A stretch of 48,008 bases of DNA, taken from positions 1-48,008 of the IMG/VR virus record IMGVR_UViG_3300047388_000140; one strand, given 5' to 3'. Numbering within the stretch: the stretch's first letter is position 1; the number at the start of each line of letters is the position of its first letter. Made by a program: the position numbers and the translations under genes. The DNA is from a virus. Shown here piece by piece: positions 8,504 through 17,882 of this stretch. The notes under the pieces were generated by a model. That model made no database searches and was not told the origin of the DNA. It worked only from the letters and a program-made list of their open reading frames with translations.

Positions 8504-8955
8504 GCTTTTCGTACCAATTCGGAGATAATCCGCAGATTGATTACGTTCGCCTGCTAATCAGCGACACGCAGGAGACGAACCATATCTTCGAGGACTCCGA
8601 GATCAATTCCGCTTACCAGATCAACGCGGCGCAGTTTCAAAGCTCGATGTTTTTCTCGCCGCCGACCGGGCGCAATCTTCCTTCGCAGCCGGTGGCGTAT
8701 CTGCGGTGCGCGGCGCTGCTTCTCGACGCGCTGGCCGCCAACAAATCGCGGCTGAGCTCGATCACGCAATTGCTCGATGTGAAGCTCTCGCCGAACGTCG
8801 CGGCGAAGTCGCTCCGTGATCAGGCACAGGCGTACCGGGATGTGGACGACAATTCAGGAGCATTCATGATCATTGAGCAGTGCCCGACCGTCTGGGCGTT
8901 CGTTGATCGTTTTTGGAACCAGATCCAACGTCAATCAGGCGGTGGGGGGTTTTGA
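8500..8955 (+). CDS. Head-tail connector/adaptor protein
   Basis: A 151-residue protein starting at GTG 8500 (GTGA overlap). It is mostly helical, with the start YQFGDNPQIDYVRLLISDT and a helical core AYLRCAALLLDALAANKS. This pattern (a short N-terminal turn, then IDxVRLLIxDT...FxDxEIxxAY) is characteristic of gp6-like head-tail adaptors. It lies first in the connector cluster after the capsid gene. Confidence 0.75.
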   Translation: MSFSYQFGDNPQIDYVRLLISDTQETNHIFEDSEINSAYQINAAQFQSSMFFSPPTGRNLPSQPVAYLRCAALLLDALAANKSRLSSITQLLDVKLSPNVAAKSLRDQAQAYRDVDDNSGAFMIIEQCPTVWAFVDRFWNQIQRQSGGGGF

Positions 8956-9185
8956 TATCGGATCCGGTAATGATTTCGATGGTGGGCGCGATCGCTACCG
9001 TCTTAGTTTCAGTCATCAACGCGGCGTTTTTATTCATGGGGCATGAGCGCGGCAAGCGGAATGAGCAGAATATTTCCGACCTGAAGGAGCAAACGAACGG
9101 GATTCAAGCGAAATTGGTAAGAGTGACCGGCGAAGCGGAATTCGCAAAGGGCGTTAAGTCGGAAGTCGACAGAGAGAAAGAATGA
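8952..9185 (+). CDS. Single-pass membrane protein
   Basis: A 77-residue protein starting at TTG 8952, overlapping the previous stop and preceded by GGTGGGGGG. One transmembrane helix (about residues 8-28, MVGAIATVLVSVINAAFLF) is followed by a charged coiled-coil tail. This topology is like XhlA-type lysis accessory proteins or spanin-like proteins. It sits inside the connector cluster. No family assigned. Confidence 0.65.
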   Translation: MISDPVMISMVGAIATVLVSVINAAFLFMGHERGKRNEQNISDLKEQTNGIQAKLVRVTGEAEFAKGVKSEVDREKE

Positions 9186-9592
9186 ACCAATCGCTCAGTT
9201 ACGAACTCGATGGAATCATGCCAGCCGTGATCGCTACGGGCCTGCTCGTCAGCCTGTTCACCGCGCAAGCTCCGTCTTCCGTGCTCGGCGGCACTGGCGC
9301 GCCGGACGGCACGTATGCGAACGTGCTCGGGCTCGTGAACATCGCGTGCACCGCGCCACCATACAACTTCTCGGATACGTCGATTCGCGCCGATGAGATG
9401 AAAGCTATTCCTGAGATCGCCGCCACTGGACCGCTCCACGTGCTGTTGGATGCGAATTATCCGCTGCTCAATGCAGGATGGCGTCAGGGATGGCGCTGCG
9501 TGATCGACGGGACGAACTACGATATTCTGGGCGTCGAATCCGATTCTCAATCCAAGATGACGCGCGTTTCTGTGCGCCTGGTGACAACGTGA
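9182..9592 (+). CDS. Head-tail joining protein candidate
   Basis: A 136-residue protein, ATG overlapping the previous stop (ATGA). Beta-rich, with a C-terminal segment GWRCVIDGTNYDILGVESDSQ that resembles the end of small head-tail joining proteins, which bind the connector and the tail terminator. The position between adaptor and tail terminator supports this. The assignment is positional and by pattern. Confidence 0.6.
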   Translation: MNQSLSYELDGIMPAVIATGLLVSLFTAQAPSSVLGGTGAPDGTYANVLGLVNIACTAPPYNFSDTSIRADEMKAIPEIAATGPLHVLLDANYPLLNAGWRQGWRCVIDGTNYDILGVESDSQSKMTRVSVRLVTT

Positions 9593-10060
9593 ATGGCGAG
9601 CTTAGCAGAGCGGATCAGGACGGCGGCGCTTACTTACAGCGTGACGGCGGGCAGCCCGGCTGTGACCACATTCCCGCTGTTGAACCTCCTGGGTTCTGGT
9701 TCTCCGGTGATATTCCGCTGGTTCGACACGACGCTGGTTCAGAAGGCGGCGTATCCTTCGGTCGTAATGCAGGAAGTGTCGAACGCGCCAAGCTATGTCT
9801 ATTGCGCGAGATTGAATACGAGCTTTTCGCGCTTTCAGTTCACGATATGGGGCGGGCAATACAGCGTTGGAGTGACGGCGGCCGATCAGGTTTCAGACGT
9901 GCTCTTGAGCTTCTTCGACCAATTAAACTTGGTGGGTATTTCAGGACTTTCGCAATACAACAACATCGTGCTGTCGAACCGGCGCGCGGTGTTTCCGATG
10001 ACGGATCAACCGGTTTATCAGCGCGTCATGGACGTGCGAATTTTCAGCAAGGACGAATAG
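9593..10060 (+). CDS. Tail terminator/completion protein
   Basis: A 155-residue protein starting directly after the previous stop (TGA-ATG). The pattern AAYPSVVMQEVSNAPSY...SRFQFTIWGGQYSVGVTAADQVSDVLL matches DUF3168-type tail completion proteins (short strand, then an Ala-rich helix AADxVxxxL). These proteins form the hexameric ring ending the tail tube. Followed by the tail tube gene as expected. Confidence 0.75.
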   Translation: MASLAERIRTAALTYSVTAGSPAVTTFPLLNLLGSGSPVIFRWFDTTLVQKAAYPSVVMQEVSNAPSYVYCARLNTSFSRFQFTIWGGQYSVGVTAADQVSDVLLSFFDQLNLVGISGLSQYNNIVLSNRRAVFPMTDQPVYQRVMDVRIFSKDE

Positions 10061-10071
10061 GAGAATAAACG

Positions 10072-10527
10072 ATGGCTTGCACTTCCACTTTTGGCGCGCA
10101 ACTCGGCACTCAGGGGACGCTGATTCAAGCACTCATTGGGAGTCCGGCAGCGTATGCCACTATCGCCAATGCTTACGACTTCACCCTGCCAACGAAGGCC
10201 AACACGGTCGAGACGACCAACTTTTGCGACGCCTGGATCCGGCGTTTTCCGACACTGTTGGACATGGGTAACATCACGTTCAAGGTATATTTTATTCCGC
10301 TGGAGCCGACGCATAATAACACTACGGCCAGCACCACAACCGGCCTTCGCTACCTGATGATCAACAAGGTCCTTACGACTTTCAAGATTGTCTACCCGGA
10401 CGGCTCGAACACTTCGGACAGCTTCCCGGCTTATGTGACTGATGTCAGCATCGATGGCAAAGTCGGCGACGTGTTTCACGGCAGTATCCAGCTTTCCAAT
10501 AACGGCGCGCCGACGGTGATTGCGTAA
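10072..10527 (+). CDS. Major tail tube protein
   Basis: A 151-residue protein with a good ribosome site (TAGGAG overlapping the previous stop). Beta-rich, with TKANTVETTNFCDAWIRR (the typical xxVETTNF/DxTxF tail tube motif), a MGNITFKVYFIP strand and the closing GKVGDVFHGSIQLSNNG. This is the expected pattern for lambda gpV/Pvc-like tube subunits. Located right before the tail chaperones and tape measure. Confidence 0.8.
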   Translation: MACTSTFGAQLGTQGTLIQALIGSPAAYATIANAYDFTLPTKANTVETTNFCDAWIRRFPTLLDMGNITFKVYFIPLEPTHNNTTASTTTGLRYLMINKVLTTFKIVYPDGSNTSDSFPAYVTDVSIDGKVGDVFHGSIQLSNNGAPTVIA

Positions 10528-10937
10528 TGCCAGAATTGACACCAGTACCGCCCGCGTTCCCAATCGTCGAGATCATGGGGCGCAAGCTCGTTTGCAAGTT
10601 CGACTTCCTCGCGAAGTACCAAATGTCGGTACTCGGCATCCGGACGGCTGACTTCCGCGCCTTCAGCCGTCCGGAAAAGCCGGAAGATATGGACCCGAGG
10701 GCGATGGCGCTTGCCATGAAACTGTTCTCCTGCGCGGTCGCTTCCAACTTCATCGACAAGGACAACCCTGGCGCGCCGGCCGCGATCCCTTCTCCGGAAT
10801 ACTGGGCAGCCGTTATACCAGACGAGAAGTGGAGCGAGGTTTGCTCGGCCACTATGCAGGCGATGCTAAAAGTAGCCCCGCCGACAGCGGCCCCAGCGTC
10901 GGCGGATCAGACAGGGGCGCAAGCGCCATTGAACTGA
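10527..10937 (+). CDS. Tail assembly chaperone, upstream part (gpG-like)
   Basis: A 136-residue protein overlapping the tube gene (TAATG). It is mixed alpha/beta: MGRKLVCKFDFLAKYQM, then an acidic, helix-rich segment. It occupies the gpG position between tube and tape measure. Its 3' end overlaps the next open frame in the -1 register. A slip at the A run 10868-10871 (codons CTA AAA) would give a gpG-GpT-like 251-residue fusion. Confidence 0.7.
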   Translation: MPELTPVPPAFPIVEIMGRKLVCKFDFLAKYQMSVLGIRTADFRAFSRPEKPEDMDPRAMALAMKLFSCAVASNFIDKDNPGAPAAIPSPEYWAAVIPDEKWSEVCSATMQAMLKVAPPTAAPASADQTGAQAPLN

Positions 10938-11281
10938 CAACCGACGAATGGCTCAATATTTGGGCCTTCGGCGTGTCGCCGTACGGTCTGGGGCTGACAG
11001 AATGGAGGCTTTGGACGATGACGCCACGCGAATACATCGCTCTCAAAATGGTGTGGGCAGGAAAGGAAGCCAGCTTCCACAATGCCCACTTCCGACCTGC
11101 CGACGACGTTCCCTTCCTTCCCGAAGACTTCATAAATCCCAATGCGCGCGTAGAACGTAAGGCTGCCGCGCTGCGTGAGAAGGCTGATGTCATGATGGAA
11201 AGATCCAGGCTGGATATGATGCGCAAGGGCGACGGCGATGGAGTGCCGCTTATGTTCCGCGAAATTGGTAAGGTGAACTGA
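10829..11281 (+). CDS. Tail assembly chaperone, downstream part (gpGT-like, by -1 frameshift)
   Basis: Open in the -1 frame relative to 10527-10937. The conserved-looking part starts near 10930: DEWLNIWAFGVSPYGLGL, then TPREYIALKMVWAGKEAS, the signature of the second half of tape-measure chaperones. No good start codon lies close to that part; the first in-frame GTG (10829) has no ribosome site. It is therefore most likely made as a fusion with the upstream protein. At CTA AAA G the tRNA-Lys can slip from 10869-10871 to 10868-10870 with full pairing. Frameshifting is inferred, not shown. Confidence 0.65.
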   Translation: MERGLLGHYAGDAKSSPADSGPSVGGSDRGASAIELTTDEWLNIWAFGVSPYGLGLTEWRLWTMTPREYIALKMVWAGKEASFHNAHFRPADDVPFLPEDFINPNARVERKAAALREKADVMMERSRLDMMRKGDGDGVPLMFREIGKVN

Positions 11282-11282
11282 C

Positions 11283-14150
11283 ATGGCCGAAGGCGACGTC
11301 GTAATCGGTTCCGCATCAGTCCAGATCGTCGGCGATTACTCCGGGCTTGAGAAGTCATTTCAGGAATCGCAGGATCTCGCCCAATCTGCTGGGCAACAAA
11401 TTGGCAGTGCTTTAGAATCGGGTGCGGTCGGTGCAAACGCTCTGACTTCGGCGATCTTCGGGACTGCCGACGCCATGACTGGCGTCATCAAGCCGACGGA
11501 GGATGCCGAAGCGCGGCTTCAGGCACTCCTACAAACCGGAATGTCTGCTGCCGAGGCGTTCGCCGCGCTTCAGGCGCAGACCGCGCAGGTCGCGACTTCT
11601 GAAGAGAATCTTGGTACAGCATCCAATCAGGCGGCGACCGGAGTACAGGCTGTCGGAGCCGCGGCAGCTGGCGCGGCGCCACCGCTGAACGATGCCGCAC
11701 AAGCCTCGAATTCCTTGCTCGATTCTCTGCTGGGGTTCGCCGCAACGGTCGTTACGGCTGCCGCAATCCAGAGAATCGGCGAAGAATCTCTTCAGGCGTA
11801 CGGCCGTCTTCAGCAGTTGACTACTAGCTTGGATCTGATGGGTGCGGGCGCTGCAGGTGCGGCAGAAAAGGTAGACGAACTAAAGAATCTCTCCATTCAA
11901 CTCGCTGTGCCATTTGAGAATCTCGCTCACCAGGCGCAGGCGTTGTCTGCTCAATTTGGAACGGGCGACGGGCTCAATGCAATTCTAATCGCGGCCGGCA
12001 ATTCGGCAGCGGCGACCGGCAAGAGCTTCGATGCGGCTTCAGCATCGATTGAACGTATCGGCGTAACCGGCGCGGTGTCGGCGCGGCAGCTTTTCGCACT
12101 GGGTCTTTCCTGGCAGGACATGGCCGATTCGATGGGCGTATCCATCGCTGACGCGCAAGCAAAATTGAAGAAGGGCGGCCAGGATGCGCAGCAGGATGTC
12201 GCCGACGTAATCGACGCGATCAACGCGAAGTTTGGCGATGCAGCAGAACGGCAAGCGCAGAACACTCTTGGCGTATGGACGAATTTAAAGAACCAGGCAG
12301 AGTTCATCTTTCAGGAAATCGGTTCTAATTTCGCTGGTATTGTCGATGTTTTCTCCGGCGCAATGAAGGTCATAGCATCCGGCCTGATTGCGATCATCGG
12401 CGGCGTTCAGTTGGTCACCGTCGAAGTGATCGGCATGACCAGGGAAGCCATCGAAGGGATAAAGGGGCTCGGCACAGTCGCACTCGCAGTGATGAAGGGA
12501 GATCTTACCGGCGCTGCCATTGCCGCTGCGAACGCATACGCGAGCGTTAAAACGGCTTCTGAATATACGGATCAATCGATTCAGGATCACGCCAAGAAAA
12601 CGGCGGATCAGCTTACCGCGATTTGGTCTGATTCAGCAAAGAAAATCTCTGCAACGTTCACGCCGACCGGTAGCGGCGGCGAAGACCCGGTACTGAAAGC
12701 CACGCGCGATAAGGTCAAAGGTTTCAAGGATCTCACTGATCAACTCTCTGTGTGGATCGCGATGGAGAAGCTAGAAATCGCGGCGCAGCAGGAAGTCGTT
12801 AACGCAACAGCGAAGTGGAACGAGGCTACCGGACAACTCATTACCACGCATGATTTATTGACGATTCGATTGCAAGCCGCACGGGATAAGCTAGCCGATT
12901 TCTATGGCGGACTGAAGGATGTATTTGGAGCGTCTCAGGGATGGGTTGACGGTCCATTGCCAAACCTGCTGGCTGGCGTGAAAGAACTCATTCCGCTTAT
13001 GGGAGATCTGGCGCAGGCGACGACCGAAGCAGCACAGGCCGCGCTCGATACGAGCCCTTACGCGAAATTGGAAGCGGCGTTAGAATCGCTCGGGATAAAG
13101 GGTCAGCAGTATTACAAAGATCTCGCCGATAAGGCCGACGCAGCGTATCAGGTTGTCCTCGATTCCGGCGTCGCGACGTACGAGGAACTGGCGCAGGCGG
13201 CATTGACGGCAGCGGCGGCCGAAATTCGCGCGGCGCTGGAAGTCGGCACAATTACCCGCGATGAGGCCGATAAAACTCTAAAGCAGATTCAGGACGATTT
13301 AGATAAGCTCGACGCCAGCCATGCAGGATCAGTTCAGGCGCGCGGGCGTCGTGAGCGGACGCTGGGAGAGGATATCCAGGCCATCAATAAGAAGACGTTC
13401 GATTCACTAGAGCGCGGACTGGCCGACAGCGTCGTGAACCTGAAAGGCTTCGGCGATCTCTGGAAAACGCTCTGGCAAGGTTTGGCGAAAGACCTTCTCA
13501 ATATCATGTTCAAGGTGCTGCTGGACCCGCTAGAGAAGGCAATCGGTAAAGTAATTGGCAGCATACCAGGGCTTGGCGGCGCAGCGCCAGGAGGCGGTAA
13601 TGCGCCGAGCGTCCCTGGAGTTCCAGGAGGATCGCCCAGCGGCGCTGCTGGCGCTGTCGGTTCCAGCCTGACCGGCGTTCTGACTAGCGTGTTCACCGGG
13701 CTCACGGCGGCATCCAGTATCTTCGGTAATTTCCAGGCGGCGCAGTCTGAAACCACGCTCAACGCCATTGAGGAAAGCACGCGCTATCTGAAAATCGGGC
13801 TGGTGACGCAGGGTGATTCGCTGCTGAACGATTCGCATATGATCCGGAATACTCTTTCGGATATCGCGAAATGGAACGGCGACGTCCTCCAGACCTACTT
13901 GCAGAACATCAACATCGACCTCGACAAACTGACGAACATGGGCGGAATCCATTCGTCGGCAGTGCAATCCCAGGTAAGCACGTTCAGCACAAATAAAGCG
14001 GTGGTCGCCGATCAGAGCACAAACGTCAACGTCACCATCGATACGGTCGCGTCCGACGTCACCGATACTAAGGTGCGCGACGTCTTCAATCGCGGAATCC
14101 GCATGAGCAAATTGGCGGGCGCGTTCCCGGCTGGACGGTTCCCGCAGTGA
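11283..14150 (+). CDS. Tape measure protein
   Basis: A 955-residue protein, the longest in the genome, directly behind the chaperones. It is Ala/Gln/Asp-rich and mostly helical, with a coiled-coil N-terminal half, a membrane-type segment near residues 355-385 (VIASGLIAIIGGVQLVTVEV region), more coiled coil, a Gly/Pro-rich stretch (about 760-795) and a hydrophobic helix before the C-terminus. These are the normal features of a tape measure, whose length sets tail length; about 955 residues suggests a tail near 140 nm by the usual rule. ATG 11283 has AAGGTGA upstream. Confidence 0.9.
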   Translation: MAEGDVVIGSASVQIVGDYSGLEKSFQESQDLAQSAGQQIGSALESGAVGANALTSAIFGTADAMTGVIKPTEDAEARLQALLQTGMSAAEAFAALQAQTAQVATSEENLGTASNQAATGVQAVGAAAAGAAPPLNDAAQASNSLLDSLLGFAATVVTAAAIQRIGEESLQAYGRLQQLTTSLDLMGAGAAGAAEKVDELKNLSIQLAVPFENLAHQAQALSAQFGTGDGLNAILIAAGNSAAATGKSFDAASASIERIGVTGAVSARQLFALGLSWQDMADSMGVSIADAQAKLKKGGQDAQQDVADVIDAINAKFGDAAERQAQNTLGVWTNLKNQAEFIFQEIGSNFAGIVDVFSGAMKVIASGLIAIIGGVQLVTVEVIGMTREAIEGIKGLGTVALAVMKGDLTGAAIAAANAYASVKTASEYTDQSIQDHAKKTADQLTAIWSDSAKKISATFTPTGSGGEDPVLKATRDKVKGFKDLTDQLSVWIAMEKLEIAAQQEVVNATAKWNEATGQLITTHDLLTIRLQAARDKLADFYGGLKDVFGASQGWVDGPLPNLLAGVKELIPLMGDLAQATTEAAQAALDTSPYAKLEAALESLGIKGQQYYKDLADKADAAYQVVLDSGVATYEELAQAALTAAAAEIRAALEVGTITRDEADKTLKQIQDDLDKLDASHAGSVQARGRRERTLGEDIQAINKKTFDSLERGLADSVVNLKGFGDLWKTLWQGLAKDLLNIMFKVLLDPLEKAIGKVIGSIPGLGGAAPGGGNAPSVPGVPGGSPSGAAGAVGSSLTGVLTSVFTGLTAASSIFGNFQAAQSETTLNAIEESTRYLKIGLVTQGDSLLNDSHMIRNTLSDIAKWNGDVLQTYLQNINIDLDKLTNMGGIHSSAVQSQVSTFSTNKAVVADQSTNVNVTIDTVASDVTDTKVRDVFNRGIRMSKLAGAFPAGRFPQ

Positions 14151-16753
14151 CGTACGATCCTGTTTCAACAATTGAGGCAGTACTGCGACTGGGTGACGTC
14201 GGAAGCTGCACGATGACGAGCGGTTCTACCGCAATCTTCGACGCATCCGGCAGGCTCAATTTCACAGCGGCGGATATCGGACAGCCGATCTGGGTGATTG
14301 GTGCCGAGCATCCGATAGCTTCCGGTGCGGAAAATGGAATGCTTCGGACTGTGATCGTTGCAGTCACCGATTCGACTCACGCGACCACGCAGGAACCGGC
14401 AGACGAAACGACCGGCGATATCTCCAGCAATACCACGATATTTCGCCAGCGCGGCTGGCCGCTTATTGCTTCGGGAAATGTGCAGTTCTCTCTGACTTCG
14501 CACGACGTCGCATCATTCACCTTTCTCGATGAATTGCCGAAGCCTGTAATCGGGCAGCCGGTTCTGTTTCGCATTCACGGCGATGATACTTTCGGCGGCA
14601 CGATTGACAATATCGTAGGTTCGAACGTGCCCGGCTCGCCGCTCGGACAATGGGCGATTGATTGCGTCTCCTGGGATAGTCTTTCTTATAAACGCACGAC
14701 GGGTGAACCTACGTTTTCAAGCGGCAGTCCGGCTGTTTCTAATCCGCAGAATGGTCTGTTTACGAACATGACCGTTGCGGAGATCATGCGGTTTCTCATC
14801 GTTAACGCACTTGGATCCGAAGGGCTAGACTTTGTGGGCGCGGTTGACGGGCCGGTGATTCCAACGTTCACGGCTTCGTATGCGCAATGCGGCGATGCAT
14901 TCGACCAACTGGTGAAATCTGGAAGCGACACGACAACGTTTCTTCATTGGTTCACAGACACAAATAAGAAAATATGGCTGGCTGATCAAACCACATTCAC
15001 GGCTCCGTGGGATATCGACGGAAGCAATTGCGACGGCAGTCTGCTCGCCGCAGTTCAGTGCACATGGGATCGTTCAGAGTTCATCGACCGCGCGATTGTC
15101 CGGCTCAGCAATGAAATCTCCGACCCGGTCACGCAATCGTTCGTCGGCGACAGTTCGACCAAAACTTTCCAGATGGCGAACCCAGTCGCCAGCACACCCA
15201 CGATCACGGAGAACGGCACGCCTGTTTCGGTCGGAGTTCTCGGCATCAATACCGGAAGCGCCTGGTATTGGAATCAGGGATCTACCGCCATCACTCAGGA
15301 CCCGGCGGGCGCACCGCTTTCGCCATCTGTCACGCTGGCGGTTACCGCGCCGCTATTCGTTCAGGGCATCGTAGCGTCGGCGAATGCCGCAGCGCAGGAA
15401 GAACGGCAGGAGGTCGAGAGCGGAACTGGGCTATATGAGGCGGTAATTCAGCAGGACAACCCGGCGACGGCGACCGACGGCGAAACTCTGGCAGCGGCCA
15501 TCGCTGGGCAGTACGGCGTCATTCCGAAGCGGATTCAGATCAAGACCTACCGGCCCGGGCTGAAGATCGGCCAGAACATCAGCGTCACGCTTTCCATATT
15601 CGGTCTCTCCGCGGCGCCGTTCTGCATTTCCGATGTCGAGATTACGACCGATGACAATGTAATCCTGTACACGGTGACCATGGTCGGTTCACCGCTCATC
15701 AATTGGGACTACCGGGCAACGCTGGCCACGCTGCGACCGGGGACCGGTGGAAACGGTATCGGCGGCGGCCAACCCGGCCCGCAGATGTACTGGCGTACGA
15801 TCGATATCAACGACACGACGCCAGGCACGAATATCGCGCCAAACCTGACGAACCAGGGCACCGGCCGCGGCATAAAGATCACCGGGGTATTGCGCAAGGC
15901 CATCTCAGCAGATCTTGTTGTGCGGGTAAACTCTGGCGATGCGGTGCTCGGCACGCTTACTATTCCGGCAGCCACACCGATCAAGACGAAGGTTGAAACC
16001 GCGATTACCGATCAGAACCTCGTCAGCGGCGCCACGATGACATGGGACATCACGGGCGGCGACAGCCAGCAGGACAAGAATGGCGTCGCGACCGTTACCG
16101 TGCAGTGGGGCGTCGTGACGCAGGTTCAGGTCATGGGGCAGTGGATGGGCCCGTATAGTCCGTCAGCCGACTACAAGCAGGGCGATGCGGTTTCCTTCGA
16201 CGGATCAAGCTGGATAAGCCTACAGGACGCCAATAGCGGCAACCAGCCGGACACGTCGCCCGCGTTCTGGGATATCGTCGCTCTCCGCGGCAGCCCGGGC
16301 ATCGGCGTGCCGGCCGGCGGAACTACCGGGCAGGTGCTCGGCAAGCTATCGAATACCGATTACGATGATGGCTGGATAGACGTCGCCGCGGCGCTGCCGC
16401 TCACCACAAAGGGGGATCTGCTCACGTACGGGCCTGCTGGCTCGCCTGTCGTCAACCAGCCTGTAAGATTCCCTGTCGGCAGCAACGGGAAGGTCCTGAC
16501 GGCGGACAGCGCACAGCCTGACGGCATTGTTTGGGACTTGGCGACAATTGAAACGGAGTCTGAGGGGATTCCGATCGGCACGCGGCCAATTCTGAACTTT
16601 ATCGCTGGCACAGGAATCACGATCACCATTACCGACGATCCGGGGAATAATCGCGTGAATATCACCATTTCTGCTACGCTTAGTCCTTCGGGCGGATCGT
16701 CTGGCCTTTGGACGCTGTTAGGCTTCGGGCCGGTGGTTGGAGGAATAAGTTAA
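14147..16753 (+). CDS. Tail hub/tip protein with fibre-like C-terminus
   Basis: An 868-residue protein starting at GTG 14147 (GTGA overlap). Residues about 100-600 resemble baseplate-hub/tail-tip proteins: FSLTSHDVASFTFLDELP, then IGQPVLFRIHGDDTFGGTIDNI and a later IKTYRPGLKIGQNISVTL. The C-terminal third has a carbohydrate-binding-like stretch (SADYKQGDAVSFDGSSWIS) and repeats typical of fibres (PAGGTTGQVLGKLSNTDYDD). It probably joins the tail tip to host-binding fibres. Assignment by pattern and position after the tape measure. Confidence 0.7.
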   Translation: MTYDPVSTIEAVLRLGDVGSCTMTSGSTAIFDASGRLNFTAADIGQPIWVIGAEHPIASGAENGMLRTVIVAVTDSTHATTQEPADETTGDISSNTTIFRQRGWPLIASGNVQFSLTSHDVASFTFLDELPKPVIGQPVLFRIHGDDTFGGTIDNIVGSNVPGSPLGQWAIDCVSWDSLSYKRTTGEPTFSSGSPAVSNPQNGLFTNMTVAEIMRFLIVNALGSEGLDFVGAVDGPVIPTFTASYAQCGDAFDQLVKSGSDTTTFLHWFTDTNKKIWLADQTTFTAPWDIDGSNCDGSLLAAVQCTWDRSEFIDRAIVRLSNEISDPVTQSFVGDSSTKTFQMANPVASTPTITENGTPVSVGVLGINTGSAWYWNQGSTAITQDPAGAPLSPSVTLAVTAPLFVQGIVASANAAAQEERQEVESGTGLYEAVIQQDNPATATDGETLAAAIAGQYGVIPKRIQIKTYRPGLKIGQNISVTLSIFGLSAAPFCISDVEITTDDNVILYTVTMVGSPLINWDYRATLATLRPGTGGNGIGGGQPGPQMYWRTIDINDTTPGTNIAPNLTNQGTGRGIKITGVLRKAISADLVVRVNSGDAVLGTLTIPAATPIKTKVETAITDQNLVSGATMTWDITGGDSQQDKNGVATVTVQWGVVTQVQVMGQWMGPYSPSADYKQGDAVSFDGSSWISLQDANSGNQPDTSPAFWDIVALRGSPGIGVPAGGTTGQVLGKLSNTDYDDGWIDVAAALPLTTKGDLLTYGPAGSPVVNQPVRFPVGSNGKVLTADSAQPDGIVWDLATIETESEGIPIGTRPILNFIAGTGITITITDDPGNNRVNITISATLSPSGGSSGLWTLLGFGPVVGGIS

Positions 16754-16754
16754 A

Positions 16755-17882
16755 GTGGCATTCCCGACGGGATGGAATCGACAATGCGCGCTGGTGATTC
16801 AGCATGGGCAGGTTTCTGCCAATGCGACCGCATTTCCCGTGCTGATTACCAACGATTCCGGATGCCTACCGGCTGAGATGGTTACGCTTGGCGGTGGCAA
16901 TGCGGCCCAGTCCAACGGCGGCGATATCCGATTCTCTTCCGACGCAGGCGGATCCGCGCAGCTTCCATGCGAGATTGTCATCTGGACGCAGAACGCTACG
17001 GCGTCTCTGGCTGTGGCTGAGATCTGGGTACCGGTTACGATTTCAAGTAGTGTCGATACAACGATTTACGTTTGGTATAACGCGGGCGGCGGCCAGACTC
17101 AACCTGGCGCCGGGACGACGTTCGGATCTCAGGCGGTCTGGGATTCCAACTATCTCACTGTCCTGCATCTAGCAGACGGCGCGACGCTCGGCCTGACGGA
17201 TTCGACCTCGCACGCGAACACGGCGACGAATAACGGATCGTCTACCGCGGTCGCCGGAAAGATCGATGGCGGCGTCGGGCTTGTCCGGAACTCGCAATTC
17301 CTCACGGCTCCATTTGTTTCTGGAATGGATGCGTCCTCAGTCACTTTCAGCGCGTGGTTTAAATCCAGTCTCACCGGCACGCTGCAGGATATTATCCGGC
17401 GCGATGACGGCGGATCCAATCGCAATTTCGCATTGCGCATCGACACGGCGAATAAAGTCAGCTTCTTTGTGATCTTCGGCGGCAATCCTGGCGTGGGATC
17501 TTCCGGCACGGTGACGGACGGACTTTGGCATTACGTGGCCGGCATCTTGGGGTTCTCTGCCTCAACGACGCTGATAACGCTGGTGCTTGATGGCGCATCG
17601 CAGGGCACGACCACGGCAGCCGGGCCGCAGCCGACTACGACGGAAATCCTCTACTTGGGGCAGTTCTCCGGCGGCGGAGAAGGGCTCACGGGTTCAATGG
17701 ACGAGATTCGCTACTCGTCCACCAATCGGGCCGTCAGTTGGACCGTCACCGAATACAATAATCAGAACGCGCCCGGGTCTTTCATTCTGGCTGGCACTCC
17801 CCAGGCGCCGGGCGGCGGCGGCACGGTATTTGGCAATGCGCTGTACGGCGGGATTAACCCGCTCCAAGGATTCTTCTCATGA
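16755..17882 (+). CDS. DUF2341 plus LamG-like tail fibre protein
   Basis: A 375-residue protein from GTG 16755. The N-terminal half matches the DUF2341 pattern (FPVLITNDSG..., DIRFSSDAGG, PCEIVIW, AEIWVPVTISSS, DTTIYVWYNAG). The second half reads as a LamG/concanavalin-like sandwich (SVTFSAWFKSS, NFALRIDTANKVSFFV, GLWHYVAGI, TGSMDEIRYSS). This two-domain layout is known in secreted and phage proteins that bind glycans. Located in the tail-tip region, so a receptor-binding role is likely. Confidence 0.8.
   Translation: MAFPTGWNRQCALVIQHGQVSANATAFPVLITNDSGCLPAEMVTLGGGNAAQSNGGDIRFSSDAGGSAQLPCEIVIWTQNATASLAVAEIWVPVTISSSVDTTIYVWYNAGGGQTQPGAGTTFGSQAVWDSNYLTVLHLADGATLGLTDSTSHANTATNNGSSTAVAGKIDGGVGLVRNSQFLTAPFVSGMDASSVTFSAWFKSSLTGTLQDIIRRDDGGSNRNFALRIDTANKVSFFVIFGGNPGVGSSGTVTDGLWHYVAGILGFSASTTLITLVLDGASQGTTTAAGPQPTTTEILYLGQFSGGGEGLTGSMDEIRYSSTNRAVSWTVTEYNNQNAPGSFILAGTPQAPGGGGTVFGNALYGGINPLQGFFS

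Noticed and set aside
13530-14171. 213-codon minus-strand frame opposite the tape measure
   Set aside because: Shadow frame in repetitive coiled-coil coding DNA; no start signals.
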